Shown here: positions 1-8,862 of the stretch, in pieces
Layout of the letters: every line of letters begins with the position of its first letter
Position numbering within the stretch: the first letter of the stretch is position 1
NCBI RefSeq assembly: GCF_050943825.1
Contig: NZ_JBMNPX010000002.1
Coordinates: forward strand, 124,001 to 188,000
Source of the DNA: Pseudoflavonifractor sp050943825
GTDB lineage: Bacteria > Bacillota > Clostridia > Oscillospirales > Oscillospiraceae
Reading direction: 5' to 3'
Length of the DNA stretch: 64,000 nucleotides
Position numbers and translations under genes: made by a program
Notes under the pieces: generated by a model
Database searches by the model: none
Told to the model about the DNA's origin: nothing
What the model saw: only the letters and a program-made list of their open reading frames with translations

Positions 1-11
1 AAGAAAAAAAG

Positions 12-2207
12 GTGTCCCCCGTGCCCATGACCTTCCGCAAGACCTTTGCCCTCCGGGGCAAGGTGAAGGAGGCCAAAATCCGTTCCACCGCCATGGGCAT
101 CTACCAGCTGACCCTCAACGGCGCAGCCGTGGGAGACGAGTACTTCGCCCCCGGCTTTACCTCCTACAAGACCAATCTGCAATACCAGACCTACGACGTG
201 ACCGGCTGTCTCCGGGAGGACAACACCCTGACGGCGGTGGTGGCCGGCGGCTGGGCGGTGGGCTCCTTTGTGTTCACCCGGAAAAACCGGGTCACCGCCG
301 ACCGGCAGGCCCTGCTGCTGGAGCTGCGGGTTACATATGAGGACGGCTCGGAGGAGATTGTGGGCACCGACACCTCCTGGCAGGTCACCGAGGAGGGCCC
401 CCTTAAGGAGGCCGACCTGTACGACGGCGAGGTGTACGACGCCACCGCCGAGACCACCGGCTGGCGGAACGCAGTGATAGAGCGCCTGCGGGTTTCCCCC
501 TCCATCCGGGCGGCCTACGGCCCGGCGGTCACCGCCCACGAGGAATTTTCCCCCATCTCCTGTACCAGGGTGGATAACTGCCTGGTCTACGACTTCGGCC
601 AGAATTTCGCCGGTGTGGTCAGACTGGACATCCGGGGCAGGAAGGGCCAGAAGATTGTGGTCCGCCACGCTGAGATCCTCAACCCGGACGGCTCCCTGAA
701 CACCGCCTTTCTCCGCACCGCCAAGGCCCGCATTGAGTACACCTGCGTGGACGGGGAGCAGACCTACTCCCCACGGTTCACCTACATGGGCTTCCGCTAT
801 GTGGGCGTGGAGGGCATTGACGCGGAGGACATCCACGTCACCGCCGCCGCCCTCTACTCTGACCTGCACGACAACGGCGGCTTCTCCTGCTCCAACGAGA
901 TGCTCAACCAGCTCCAGTCCAACATCCGCTGGGGCGCCAAGTCCAACTTTGTGGACATCCCCACCGACTGCCCCCAGCGGGACGAGCGCATGGGATGGAC
1001 CGGCGACATCGCCGTGTTCTCTCCCACCGCCTGCTACAACTTCGACATGAGCCGCTTCCTGGAGAAGTGGATGCTGGACGTGCAGGCCGAGCAGCTGCCC
1101 GGCGGCGGCATCCCCAACACGGTGCCCGTCCAAGGTTACGGCTTCCCAGCCACTATGCCCGCCATGGCGGTGGACTGGTGGGGCGACGCCTGCGTGCTGG
1201 TGCCCTGGGCGGAGTACATGGCCCGGGGTGACCTGTCCATCCTGAAAAAGTTCTACCCCGTGATGAAGAAGTATGTGAAGGCCTGCAAATTCTGGGCGGG
1301 ACTGCTCAGCTTCGGCAAGAAGAAGTACATCTGGAGCACTCCCTCGGTGCTCCATTTCGGGGACTGGGTGGCCCCCGATGTGCCCAAGATGCAGCAGTGG
1401 CAGGCCCGCAGCAAGTGGACCGCCACCGCCAGCCTGTGCAACACCAGCGCGGTGACCGCCAGGGTGGCTCAGCTGCTGGGTGAGACAGGAGACGCCGCCT
1501 ACTACAGGGACCTGAGCGCCAAGGTGGCCGACGCCTACTGCTCTGTGTTCACCGACGGTCAGGGCAGGCTCCTCAACGAGTTCCAGACCGCCTATGTCCT
1601 GCCCCTCCAGTTCGGCATGTTCCCGCCGGAGACCAGGACCAAGGCGGCGGACAATCTGGCCCGTCTGGTGGAGAAGAACGACTTCTGCATCGGCACCGGT
1701 TTCCCCGGCACGCCCTACATCCTCTTCGCCCTGGCCGACAACGGCCACGCCGATACGGCCTACAAGATGCTCCTCAACACCAAGTGCCCCTCCTGGCTCT
1801 ACGAGGTGAAGGTGGGCGCCACCACCATCTGGGAGCGTTGGGACGGCCTGGACGAGAACGGCCAGTGCCCCATCGGGGACGACGGCACCGACAAGATGAT
1901 CTCCTACAACCACTACGCCTCCGGCGCTGTGGGCGACTTCCTCTACCGCCGCGTGGCGGGCATCGAGCCCCTGGAGGCGGGCTACAAGCGCTTTGCCGTC
2001 AAGCCTCTGGTGGGCGGCGGCCTCACCTGGGCCAGCGCCTGGGTGGAGACCCCCTACGGCCGGGCCGCAGTGGACTGGAAGGCGGAGAACGGTACGCTGA
2101 CCGTGACAGTGGCGGTGCCTGTGGGCGCAAGCTGTGAGTTGACGCTGCCCGATGGAAGTCATACAATTTATGGCAGCGGAACCCACACCTGCTCCTGCAA
2201 GCTCTGA
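12..2207 (+). CDS. alpha-L-rhamnosidase, GH78 (5' end cut by window)
   Basis: Glycoside hydrolase of family GH78 that removes terminal alpha-L-rhamnose from plant or bacterial glycosides. The catalytic (alpha/alpha)6 region shows the family signature DCPQRDERMGWTGD at about residues 319-332, which holds the general-acid glutamate, and the second conserved motif TIWERWDG near residue 604, which holds the general-base glutamate. The N-terminal beta-domain begins abruptly with FRKTFALRG and the frame stays open to the first base of the window. The usable GTG at 12 has no ribosome site, so the true start lies upstream and the protein (731 residues seen) is longer, as expected for the family. No signal peptide can be judged. 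It is 15 bases ahead of a sugar symporter and heads the visible rhamnose operon, so it probably acts on imported rhamnosides; the location is inferred. Confidence 0.93.
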   Translation: MSPVPMTFRKTFALRGKVKEAKIRSTAMGIYQLTLNGAAVGDEYFAPGFTSYKTNLQYQTYDVTGCLREDNTLTAVVAGGWAVGSFVFTRKNRVTADRQALLLELRVTYEDGSEEIVGTDTSWQVTEEGPLKEADLYDGEVYDATAETTGWRNAVIERLRVSPSIRAAYGPAVTAHEEFSPISCTRVDNCLVYDFGQNFAGVVRLDIRGRKGQKIVVRHAEILNPDGSLNTAFLRTAKARIEYTCVDGEQTYSPRFTYMGFRYVGVEGIDAEDIHVTAAALYSDLHDNGGFSCSNEMLNQLQSNIRWGAKSNFVDIPTDCPQRDERMGWTGDIAVFSPTACYNFDMSRFLEKWMLDVQAEQLPGGGIPNTVPVQGYGFPATMPAMAVDWWGDACVLVPWAEYMARGDLSILKKFYPVMKKYVKACKFWAGLLSFGKKKYIWSTPSVLHFGDWVAPDVPKMQQWQARSKWTATASLCNTSAVTARVAQLLGETGDAAYYRDLSAKVADAYCSVFTDGQGRLLNEFQTAYVLPLQFGMFPPETRTKAADNLARLVEKNDFCIGTGFPGTPYILFALADNGHADTAYKMLLNTKCPSWLYEVKVGATTIWERWDGLDENGQCPIGDDGTDKMISYNHYASGAVGDFLYRRVAGIEPLEAGYKRFAVKPLVGGGLTWASAWVETPYGRAAVDWKAENGTLTVTVAVPVGASCELTLPDGSHTIYGSGTHTCSCKL

Positions 2208-2222
2208 GAAAGGACATGGACT

Positions 2223-3683
2223 ATGAACAATAAAAAGAATGACTTCTGGAGCACGCCCCTCACCAGCTCCCTCATCCGCTCCTCAGAAGTCCGGCTCCCC
2301 GAGATGCTGCTGGGCTACTTCATCGGTCCCTTCGGCGCCCTGCTCTCTTCGGGTATCTTTACCAGCTTCCTCAACAAGTACTTCACCGACGTGCTGGCCC
2401 TGGACGAGGCCTTTCTCTCGGTGCTCCAGGTGGTGTCCACCCTCCTCATCGTGGCCGCCAACCTGATTGTGGGCCAGCTCATCGAGCGCACCCGCTGCAT
2501 GGCGGGCAAGGCAAGGCCCTGGGTGCTGCTGTCCGCCCTGACGCTGTCGGTGGCCAGCGTGCTCATGTTCATCGTCCCCTTTGAGGGCACGGCCAAGATG
2601 GTTTGGATCGCCATCGCCTACAACCTCTATTACGCTGTGGCCTACCCCATCTACAACACCGCCAACTCCACCCTCATCCCCGTGTCCACCCGCAACAGCC
2701 AGCAGCGGGGCGCTCTGGCCTCCTTCACCAACGTGGCCGGTCTGGGCGTCATGGGCGTGGGCTCCATGGTGTTCCCCATCCTGGTCAGCCAGGTGATGAA
2801 GAACGACCAGAACATGTGGTTCATGGTCATGCTGGCGGTGGCCATCTTCTCCGCCCTGACCATCTTCCTCCAGTACAAGTTCACCCGTGAGCGGGTCACC
2901 GAGGAGGCCATGACCTCCGGCGGCAGCCAGGAGACCAAGGCCAAGGCCGCCTCCCTGGGCCAGCAGCTGGGGGCCGTCACCAGCGAGAAGTGGTGGTGGA
3001 TTGTCATCCTCTTCTACCTGGGATTCCAGTGGGCGGGCGCCATGAAGAACGGCTCCATGAGCTACTTCTGCGAGTGGGTCATCGGCGCTACCGGCACCAT
3101 CGACTGGGGCCTGGCCCAGACCGTTCTGTCCGTCCTGGGCGCCATCCCCATGGCGGTGGCCGCCCTGTTCGTGGTGCCCCTGGCCAACAGGTTCTCCAAG
3201 CGCACCGTGTGCATGGTGGGTATGCTGGCCGGCGCTGTGGGCGGTATCATCGCCGGAGTGGGCAGCCACAACTTCGTGCTGGTGGCCATCGGCGTGGCCC
3301 TCAAGTGCCTGGGCTCCGCACCCGCCTGCTACCTGATTCTGGCCATGTTGGCCGACGTCATCGACCACATCGAGTTCAAGCGCGGCATCCGCACCGACGG
3401 CCTGACCATGAGCATCTACTCCTCCCTGATGGTGGCCGCCACCCCCATCATGAACGCCGTATTCATGGCCATGCTGGGCGCGGTCAACTACCAGAAGCCC
3501 ACCGGCGCCGCTGAGACCCTTGTCCAGTCCGCCGCTGTCCAGAGCACCATCACCGTGGGCTACATCTGGGTGGAGACCATCGCCTATGTGGTGTGCGCGG
3601 CGCTGATCTTCTTCTTCACCGTGGAGAAGAAGCTGCCCGAGGAGCAGGCTGCCATCGCCGCACGGCACAAGCAGGAGGACTGA
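2223..3683 (+). CDS. GPH-family (MFS) sugar:cation symporter, probable rhamnose/rhamnoside importer
   Basis: Twelve-helix membrane transporter of the glycoside-pentoside-hexuronide:cation symporter family, 486 residues. The N-terminus (EMLLGYFIGPFGALLSS) and the repeated amphipathic helices match the MelB/XynB-like branch. The central cytoplasmic loop at about residues 220-245 separates two six-helix bundles, and the motif ADVIDHIEFKRGIRTDG near residue 380 is the typical late GPH loop. The substrate is inferred from position: it sits between a GH78 rhamnosidase and rhamnulokinase with short gaps, so import of L-rhamnose or a small rhamnoside is the likely job. The ribosome site of the next gene (AGGAGG at 3673-3678) lies inside its last codons, which suggests translational coupling. 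Confidence 0.88.
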   Translation: MNNKKNDFWSTPLTSSLIRSSEVRLPEMLLGYFIGPFGALLSSGIFTSFLNKYFTDVLALDEAFLSVLQVVSTLLIVAANLIVGQLIERTRCMAGKARPWVLLSALTLSVASVLMFIVPFEGTAKMVWIAIAYNLYYAVAYPIYNTANSTLIPVSTRNSQQRGALASFTNVAGLGVMGVGSMVFPILVSQVMKNDQNMWFMVMLAVAIFSALTIFLQYKFTRERVTEEAMTSGGSQETKAKAASLGQQLGAVTSEKWWWIVILFYLGFQWAGAMKNGSMSYFCEWVIGATGTIDWGLAQTVLSVLGAIPMAVAALFVVPLANRFSKRTVCMVGMLAGAVGGIIAGVGSHNFVLVAIGVALKCLGSAPACYLILAMLADVIDHIEFKRGIRTDGLTMSIYSSLMVAATPIMNAVFMAMLGAVNYQKPTGAAETLVQSAAVQSTITVGYIWVETIAYVVCAALIFFFTVEKKLPEEQAAIAARHKQED

Positions 3684-3688
3684 GCTTC

Positions 3689-5005
3689 ATGATACACTTA
3701 GCCATTGACATCGGCGCGTCCTCCGGGCGGCACATTGCCGCCTGGCGGGAGGACGGCGAACTGAAGATGAAAGAGGTCTACCGCTTCTCCAACCTGCCCG
3801 ATGAGCGGGACGGCCACCTGGTGTGGGACCTGGACCGGCTGTGCCGGGAGGTGGTGAGCGGCCTCAGAGCCTGTAAGGAGCAGGGCATTGTGCCCGACAG
3901 CGTGGGCATCGACACCTGGGCGGTGGACTATGTGCTGCTGGACAGCCGGGACCAGCCCATCCTGCCCCTGTACTGTTACCGGGACAGCCGGGGCGCTGAG
4001 GGCGCCGAGCTGGCCCACAAGGTAATCCCCTTTGAGAAGCTCTACGAGCGGACGGGCATCCAGTTTCAGCCCTTCAACACCATCTACCAGCTCTGCTGGG
4101 ACAAGGCCCACGGACGTCTGGACCATGCGGCGGATTTCCTCATGCTGCCCGAGTACCTGAGTTTCTATCTCTCGGGTGTGAAGGCCCACGAGTACACCAA
4201 CGCCAGCTCCACCGGCCTGCTGGACGCCAAGGGCAGAACCTGGGACATGGAGATTGTCTCCGCCCTGGGCCTGCCCAAGCGGCTCTTCGCCGCCACGCCC
4301 CAGACGCCCCCTGTGAAGCTGGGACGCCTGAAGTCGGACATCGGGTCGCAGGTGGGCTTTGACTGCGACGTGGTTCTCCCCGCCACCCACGACACTGCCT
4401 CAGCTATTGCCGCCCTGCCCCAAAAGGGTACGGCCTACATCTCCAGCGGTACCTGGTCCCTGCTGGGCGCCGAGCTGGCCCAGCCCGTCACCACCCCAGC
4501 GGCCATGAAGGCCAACTTTACCAACGAGGGCGGCGTGGGCACCATCCGGTTCCTCAAGAACATCATGGGCCTGTGGCTGGTCCAGTGCCTCAAGCGGGAG
4601 CTGAAGGACCAGTATTCCTTCGCCCAGCTGGCTCAGATGGCCAGGGATGAGGCCAATTTCGACTACCATCTGGACGTGAACAGCGCCCGCTACCTGGCCC
4701 CCAAGTCGGTCATGGCGGAGATTGACGGCGAGTGCGCCCAGAAGGGCTGGCCCGTGCCCAAGAACCCCGGCCAGTATGCCCACGCCATCTATCAGAGCCT
4801 GGCCCACGCCTACGCCGCCGCGCTGGACGAGCTGGAAAGCATCACCGGCGAGCAGTTCGACGTGCTGTGCATTGTGGGCGGCGGCGCCAACAACACCTAT
4901 CTCAACCAACTGACAGAGCAGGCCATCGGCCGGAGCGTGATCACCGGCTCCCCTGAGGCCACTGCCCTGGGAAATATTCTGCTGCAGGAGGCTGCATATG
5001 TATAA
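3689..5005 (+). CDS. rhaB: rhamnulokinase
   Basis: ATP-dependent kinase that converts L-rhamnulose to L-rhamnulose 1-phosphate, second step of the rhamnose pathway. 438 residues of the FGGY carbohydrate kinase fold: N-terminal phosphate loop IDIGASSGR (residues 5-13), mid-protein catalytic segment HDTASAIAALP, then ISSGTWSLLG and the C-terminal adenosine motif VGGGANNTYLNQL. The ATG at 3689 is chosen because AGGAGG lies 10 bases ahead and the kinase homology begins at once; the same frame is open further upstream through the symporter gene, but that part has no kinase similarity. The stop overlaps the rhaA start by 8 bases. Confidence 0.95.
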   Translation: MIHLAIDIGASSGRHIAAWREDGELKMKEVYRFSNLPDERDGHLVWDLDRLCREVVSGLRACKEQGIVPDSVGIDTWAVDYVLLDSRDQPILPLYCYRDSRGAEGAELAHKVIPFEKLYERTGIQFQPFNTIYQLCWDKAHGRLDHAADFLMLPEYLSFYLSGVKAHEYTNASSTGLLDAKGRTWDMEIVSALGLPKRLFAATPQTPPVKLGRLKSDIGSQVGFDCDVVLPATHDTASAIAALPQKGTAYISSGTWSLLGAELAQPVTTPAAMKANFTNEGGVGTIRFLKNIMGLWLVQCLKRELKDQYSFAQLAQMARDEANFDYHLDVNSARYLAPKSVMAEIDGECAQKGWPVPKNPGQYAHAIYQSLAHAYAAALDELESITGEQFDVLCIVGGGANNTYLNQLTEQAIGRSVITGSPEATALGNILLQEAAYV

Positions 5006-6254
5006 CGAAGCGAAAGAGAAATACGCCGCTCTGGGTGTGGACACCGAGCAGGCCATGGAGCGCCTGATGAAGGCTCCCGTCTCCCTCCACTGCTGGCAGG
5101 GCGACGACGTCCGAGGCTTTGACACCGACCCCACCAAGCCCCTCACCGGCGGCATCCAGACCACCGGCAACTACCCCGGCCGCGCCCGTACTCCCGAGGA
5201 GCTGATGGCCGACCTGGACATGGTCCTCAAGCTGTGCCCCGGCATGAAGAAGCTGAACCTCCACGCCAACTACGCCATCTTTGACGATGAGAACGGCGGC
5301 TGGGTGGACCGGGACAAGCTGGAGCCCAAGCACTTCAAGAAGTGGGTGGACTTCTGCAAGGAGCGGGGTCTGGGCTGCGACTTCAACCCCACCTTCTTCT
5401 CCCACCCCAAGTGCGACCCCCTCACCCTGTCCTCCCCCAACGAGGAGACCCGCTGCTTCTGGATCGACCACGGCAAGGCCTGCATCCGCATCAGCCAGTA
5501 CCTGGCCGAGGAGCTGGGCCAGCCCTGCGTCATGAACATCTGGACCGGCGACGGCTTCAAGGACATCCCCGCCGACCGCATGGGCCCCCGGATGCGCTAC
5601 AAGGAGTCCATTGATGAGATTCTCTCCGAGCCCTTTGACTTCAACAAGGTCAAGCCCTGCGTGGAGTCCAAGGTGTTCGGCATCGGCGTGGAGGCCTACA
5701 CCGTGGGCAGCGCCGAGTTCTCCCTGAGCTACGCCGCCGCCAACCCCGGCAAGTGCATCCCCCTCATGGACAATGGCCACTATCACCCCACCGAGGTGGT
5801 GAGCGACAAGATTCCCGCCCTGCTGGTGTTCTTCCCCGAGATTGCCCTCCACATCACCCGCCCCGTCCGCTGGGACAGCGACCACGTGGTCCTCTTTGAC
5901 GATGAGACCCGGGAGATGGCCAAGGAGATCGTCCGCTGCGGCGGTCTGGAAGGCAGCGTGAAGATGGCTCTGGACTACTTCGACGCCTCGGTCAACCGTG
6001 TGGCCGCCTGGACCCTGGGCTTCCGCAACTGGCAGAAGGCCCTGCTCAACGCCCTGCTCACCCCCAGCGACAGCCTGAAGGCCGACCAGGACGCGGGCAA
6101 CCTGACCGCCGTGCTGGTGCGTCAGGACGAGCTGAAGACCATGCCCTTCGGTGACGTATGGGACGAGTACTGCCGCCGGTGCGGCGCACCCCTGGACGGT
6201 GCCTGGCTGGACACCGTGCTCCAGTACGAGCAGGACGTGCTCTCCAAGCGCTGA
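4998..6254 (+). CDS. rhaA: L-rhamnose isomerase
   Basis: Metal-dependent aldose-ketose isomerase, L-rhamnose to L-rhamnulose, cytosolic. 418 residues, the usual length of RhaA. The N-terminal stretch with SLHCWQGDDVRGFD is characteristic. The metal ligands expected for the TIM barrel are visible as the glutamate in FGIGVEAYTVGS, the aspartate and histidine in LMDNGHYHPTE, and the aspartates in VRWDSDHVV. The start overlaps the end of rhaB, and AGGAGG at 4985-4990 within rhaB serves as its ribosome site, so rhaB and rhaA are translationally coupled. Confidence 0.96.
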   Translation: MYNEAKEKYAALGVDTEQAMERLMKAPVSLHCWQGDDVRGFDTDPTKPLTGGIQTTGNYPGRARTPEELMADLDMVLKLCPGMKKLNLHANYAIFDDENGGWVDRDKLEPKHFKKWVDFCKERGLGCDFNPTFFSHPKCDPLTLSSPNEETRCFWIDHGKACIRISQYLAEELGQPCVMNIWTGDGFKDIPADRMGPRMRYKESIDEILSEPFDFNKVKPCVESKVFGIGVEAYTVGSAEFSLSYAAANPGKCIPLMDNGHYHPTEVVSDKIPALLVFFPEIALHITRPVRWDSDHVVLFDDETREMAKEIVRCGGLEGSVKMALDYFDASVNRVAAWTLGFRNWQKALLNALLTPSDSLKADQDAGNLTAVLVRQDELKTMPFGDVWDEYCRRCGAPLDGAWLDTVLQYEQDVLSKR

Positions 6255-6296
6255 ATTGAAAAAACAAAGCTGAAAGATAACAGGAGGAGTATTACC

Positions 6297-7439
6297 ATGG
6301 TCAATCGTTTTGTGCTCAACGCTATCTCTTATCACGGAAAGGGCGCTATCAAGGAAATCCCCGGTCTGGTGGCCGCCAAGGGCTATAAGAAGGCCTTCAT
6401 CGCCTCCGACCCCGACCTGGTCAAGTTCAACGTCACCAAGAAGGTCACCGACCTGCTGGACGAGGCCGGCATGGCCTATGAGATCTACTCCGACATCAAG
6501 CCCAACCCCACCATTGAGAACGTCCAGTCCGGCGTGGAGGCCTACAAGAAGTCCGGCGCCGACTACATGATCACCATCGGCGGCGGTTCCTCCATGGACA
6601 CCGGCAAGGCCATCGGCATCATCATCAACAACCCCGAGTTCGCCGACGTCCGCTCCCTGGAGGGTGTGGCCCCCACCAAGAACCGCACCGTGTTCACCAT
6701 CGCCGTGCCCACCACCGCCGGCACCGCCGCCGAGGCCACCATCAACTACGTCATCACCGACGTGGAGCGCAAGCGCAAGTTCGTCTGCGTGGACACCAAC
6801 GACATCCCCGACATCGCCATCGTGGACCCCGACATGATGTCCACCATGCCCAAGGGCCTCACCGCCTCCACCGGCATGGACGCCCTGACCCACGCCATTG
6901 AGGGCTACACCACCAAGGCCGCCTGGGCCCTGGCCGACTGCCTGAACCTGGAGGCCATCCGGCTCATCTCCAAGAGCCTGCGGGGCGCCGTGAACAACGA
7001 GGATGACGGCCGCGAGGGCATGGCCCTGGGCCAGTTCGTCACCGGCATGGCCTTCTCCAACGTGGGCCTGGGCATCGCCCACTCCATGGCTCACACCCTG
7101 GGCGCCGTGTACGACACCCCCCACGGCGTGGCCTGCGCCATGATGCTGCCCATCGTGATGGAGTTCAACCAGGAGTACACCGGCGAGAAGTTCAAGGCCA
7201 TCGCCGAGGCCATGGGCGTGGACACCACCGGTATGGACCAGGCCGCCTACCGCAAGGCCGCCATTGACGCCGTGCGCCAGCTGTCCGTGGACGTGGGCAT
7301 TCCCACCAAGCTGCCCGCCATGAAGGAGGAGGACCTGGACTTCCTGGCCCAGTCCGCCGCCGCCGACGCCTGCGCCCCCGGCAACCCCAGAGAGGCCACC
7401 GTGGAGGACTTCAAGGCCCTGTTCCGCCAGCTGATGTGA
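6297..7439 (+). CDS. fucO: lactaldehyde reductase (iron-containing alcohol dehydrogenase)
   Basis: Group III iron-dependent alcohol dehydrogenase, 380 residues, closely resembling FucO. It would reduce the L-lactaldehyde released by RhaD to (S)-1,2-propanediol with NADH, the anaerobic way to dispose of electrons from rhamnose. Visible features are the dinucleotide-binding GGGSSMDTGKA (about residues 96-106), the aspartate and histidine of TGMDALTHAIEG, and the two metal histidines in GIAHSMAHTLGAVYDTPHG. It lies between rhaA and rhaD with AGGAGG ahead of its ATG, which fixes the role as part of rhamnose rather than fucose breakdown. Confidence 0.93.
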   Translation: MVNRFVLNAISYHGKGAIKEIPGLVAAKGYKKAFIASDPDLVKFNVTKKVTDLLDEAGMAYEIYSDIKPNPTIENVQSGVEAYKKSGADYMITIGGGSSMDTGKAIGIIINNPEFADVRSLEGVAPTKNRTVFTIAVPTTAGTAAEATINYVITDVERKRKFVCVDTNDIPDIAIVDPDMMSTMPKGLTASTGMDALTHAIEGYTTKAAWALADCLNLEAIRLISKSLRGAVNNEDDGREGMALGQFVTGMAFSNVGLGIAHSMAHTLGAVYDTPHGVACAMMLPIVMEFNQEYTGEKFKAIAEAMGVDTTGMDQAAYRKAAIDAVRQLSVDVGIPTKLPAMKEEDLDFLAQSAAADACAPGNPREATVEDFKALFRQLM

Positions 7440-7459
7440 GATAGGAGAGAAGAGACGCA

Positions 7460-8278
7460 ATGAAAGATATTCTGACCGCTCCCTTTGTGGAGGAAATGAA
7501 GAGCACCACCGCCAACATGTACCGGCTGGGCTGGGACGAGCGCAACGGCGGCAACCTGAGCTACCTGCTGCCCGAGGAGGAGGTAGCCGAGTATCTGGAC
7601 CTGAACAAGGTCATCCGCACCATCCCCACCGGCTTTGACGCCAAGCCCCTCATCGGCAAGTACTTCATTGTCACCGGCACCGGCAAGTACTTCAAGAACG
7701 TGGAGAAGGACCCGGAGACCAACCTTGGCGTCATCCGCATCGCCCAGGACGGCACCACCGCCGAGCTGCTGTGGGGCTACAAGGACGGCGGCAAGTTTAC
7801 CTCCGAGCTGCCCGCCCACCTGATGAGCCACATGGCCCGCCTGAAGGTGGACCCGGAGAACCGTGTGGTCATGCACTGCCACCCCACCTACACTCTGGCC
7901 ATGAACTTTGTCCACGAGCTGGACGAGAAGAAGTTCACCCACACCCTGTGGGAGATGTGCACCGAGTGCATCGCCGTGTTCCCCGACGGCGTGGGCGTGC
8001 TGCCCTGGATGCTCTGCGGCACCAACTCCATCGGTGAGGCCACCGCCAAGAAGATGGAGGAGTTCCGCCTGGTGGTGTGGGGCATGCACGGCATCTACGG
8101 CGCCGGCAAGACCCTGGACGAGACCTTCGGCCTCATTGAGACCGTGGAGAAGGCCGCCCAGATCTACATGCTCACCGCCCACCTGCCCCGGAAGAACACC
8201 ATCCTGGACAGCCAGATGCAGGAGCTGGCCGAATTCTTCGGCGTCAACTACCGGAAGGACTTCCTCAACCTGGACTGA
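7460..8278 (+). CDS. rhaD: rhamnulose-1-phosphate aldolase
   Basis: Class II (zinc) aldolase that splits L-rhamnulose 1-phosphate into dihydroxyacetone phosphate and L-lactaldehyde. 272 residues, usual RhaD length. The zinc ligands are seen in MHCHPTYTLAMN (HxH pair, about residues 138-141) and in WGMHGIYG (third histidine, about residue 212). It is last in the operon and is followed by a strong hairpin terminator. No rhamnose mutarotase gene (rhaM) follows in this window. Confidence 0.95.
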   Translation: MKDILTAPFVEEMKSTTANMYRLGWDERNGGNLSYLLPEEEVAEYLDLNKVIRTIPTGFDAKPLIGKYFIVTGTGKYFKNVEKDPETNLGVIRIAQDGTTAELLWGYKDGGKFTSELPAHLMSHMARLKVDPENRVVMHCHPTYTLAMNFVHELDEKKFTHTLWEMCTECIAVFPDGVGVLPWMLCGTNSIGEATAKKMEEFRLVVWGMHGIYGAGKTLDETFGLIETVEKAAQIYMLTAHLPRKNTILDSQMQELAEFFGVNYRKDFLNLD

Positions 8279-8304
8279 CCGCACCTATAAGCGGATAAAA
8301 GCTG

Positions 8305-8347
8305 AGAAACGCCCCCGCTCTGTATCATACAGAGCGGGGGCGTTTCT
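8305..8347 (+). terminator. terminator of the rhamnose operon
   Basis: A perfect 20-bp stem (arms 8305-8324 and 8328-8347) with a three-base loop. The arms begin with AGAAAC and end with GTTTCT, so the tail is only mildly T-rich. It separates rhaD from the MarR gene promoter that starts 12 bases later. Confidence 0.8.
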
Positions 8348-8358
8348 GTGGTCAGGAC

Positions 8359-8416
8359 TTGACAGGCGAAGCAGGTGGACTATAATAAGCATCAATATAA
8401 TAAGAAAGCTTATTAT
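8359..8416 (+). promoter_or_regulatory. promoter and putative MarR operator
   Basis: A near-consensus promoter, TTGACA at 8359-8364 and TATAAT at 8381-8386 with 16-bp spacing. The 9-mer TATAATAAG occurs at the -10 box (8381-8389) and again at 8396-8404, where it forms an inverted repeat with CTTATTAT at 8409-8416. This arrangement over the start of transcription is what an autorepressed MarR gene would show; operator function is inferred. Confidence 0.7.
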
Positions 8417-8430
8417 TGGAGTGAGCTGAT

Positions 8431-8862
8431 ATGGACGCGCTGCACTATCTGCTGATGAAGACCCACACCAACCTGAACCGCTGGATTCTGAGTGAGGCGG
8501 CCGCTCTTGGCCTGTCGCCGGGACAGCCCAAGATTCTGGAGTGCCTGATGCAGCAGGGGGAGAGCAACCAGAAGGCCATCGCTGCCTTCTGCGAGATTGA
8601 GCAGGCCACGGTGGGGAGTATTCTGCTCCGCATGGAGCGGGACGGCCTGATCCGCCGGACCCAGCGGGACGGCAACCGCCGGTCCCTCTACGTGTCTTTG
8701 ACACCGGAGGGGGAGAAGCTGGGGGAACAGATGGCGGATATCTTCCGGCGGGCAGACGCCCAGGCGGCGGCACAGCTGACACCGGAGGAGCAGGAGCAGC
8801 TGCAGGTGCTGTTGGAAAAAGTATACGCGTCGGTGTCGCCTGACGGAAGGGAGAACGGGTGA
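8431..8862 (+). CDS. MarR-family transcriptional regulator
   Basis: Winged-helix regulator of 143 residues. The DNA-binding core runs from about residue 30 to 95, with recognition helix FCEIEQATVGSILLRMERDGLI and the wing RTQRDGNRRSLYVSLTPEG, both typical of MarR proteins. GGAG lies 9 bases ahead of the ATG. The promoter carries repeated TATAATAAG elements that could be its own operator. Its stop overlaps the start of a YczE-like membrane protein, so the two form an operon and the membrane protein is the likely regulated partner. Ligand unknown. Confidence 0.9.
   Translation: MDALHYLLMKTHTNLNRWILSEAAALGLSPGQPKILECLMQQGESNQKAIAAFCEIEQATVGSILLRMERDGLIRRTQRDGNRRSLYVSLTPEGEKLGEQMADIFRRADAQAAAQLTPEEQEQLQVLLEKVYASVSPDGRENG

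Noticed and set aside
2283..3668. Long minus-strand open frame opposite the sugar symporter
   Set aside because: His/Gly/Asp-rich translation without any motif, fully antisense to a clear transporter gene; a GC-bias shadow.
4941..7460. 839-codon minus-strand open frame opposite rhaA and fucO
   Set aside because: Low-complexity Gly/Val/His translation; the plus strand encodes two well-conserved enzymes.
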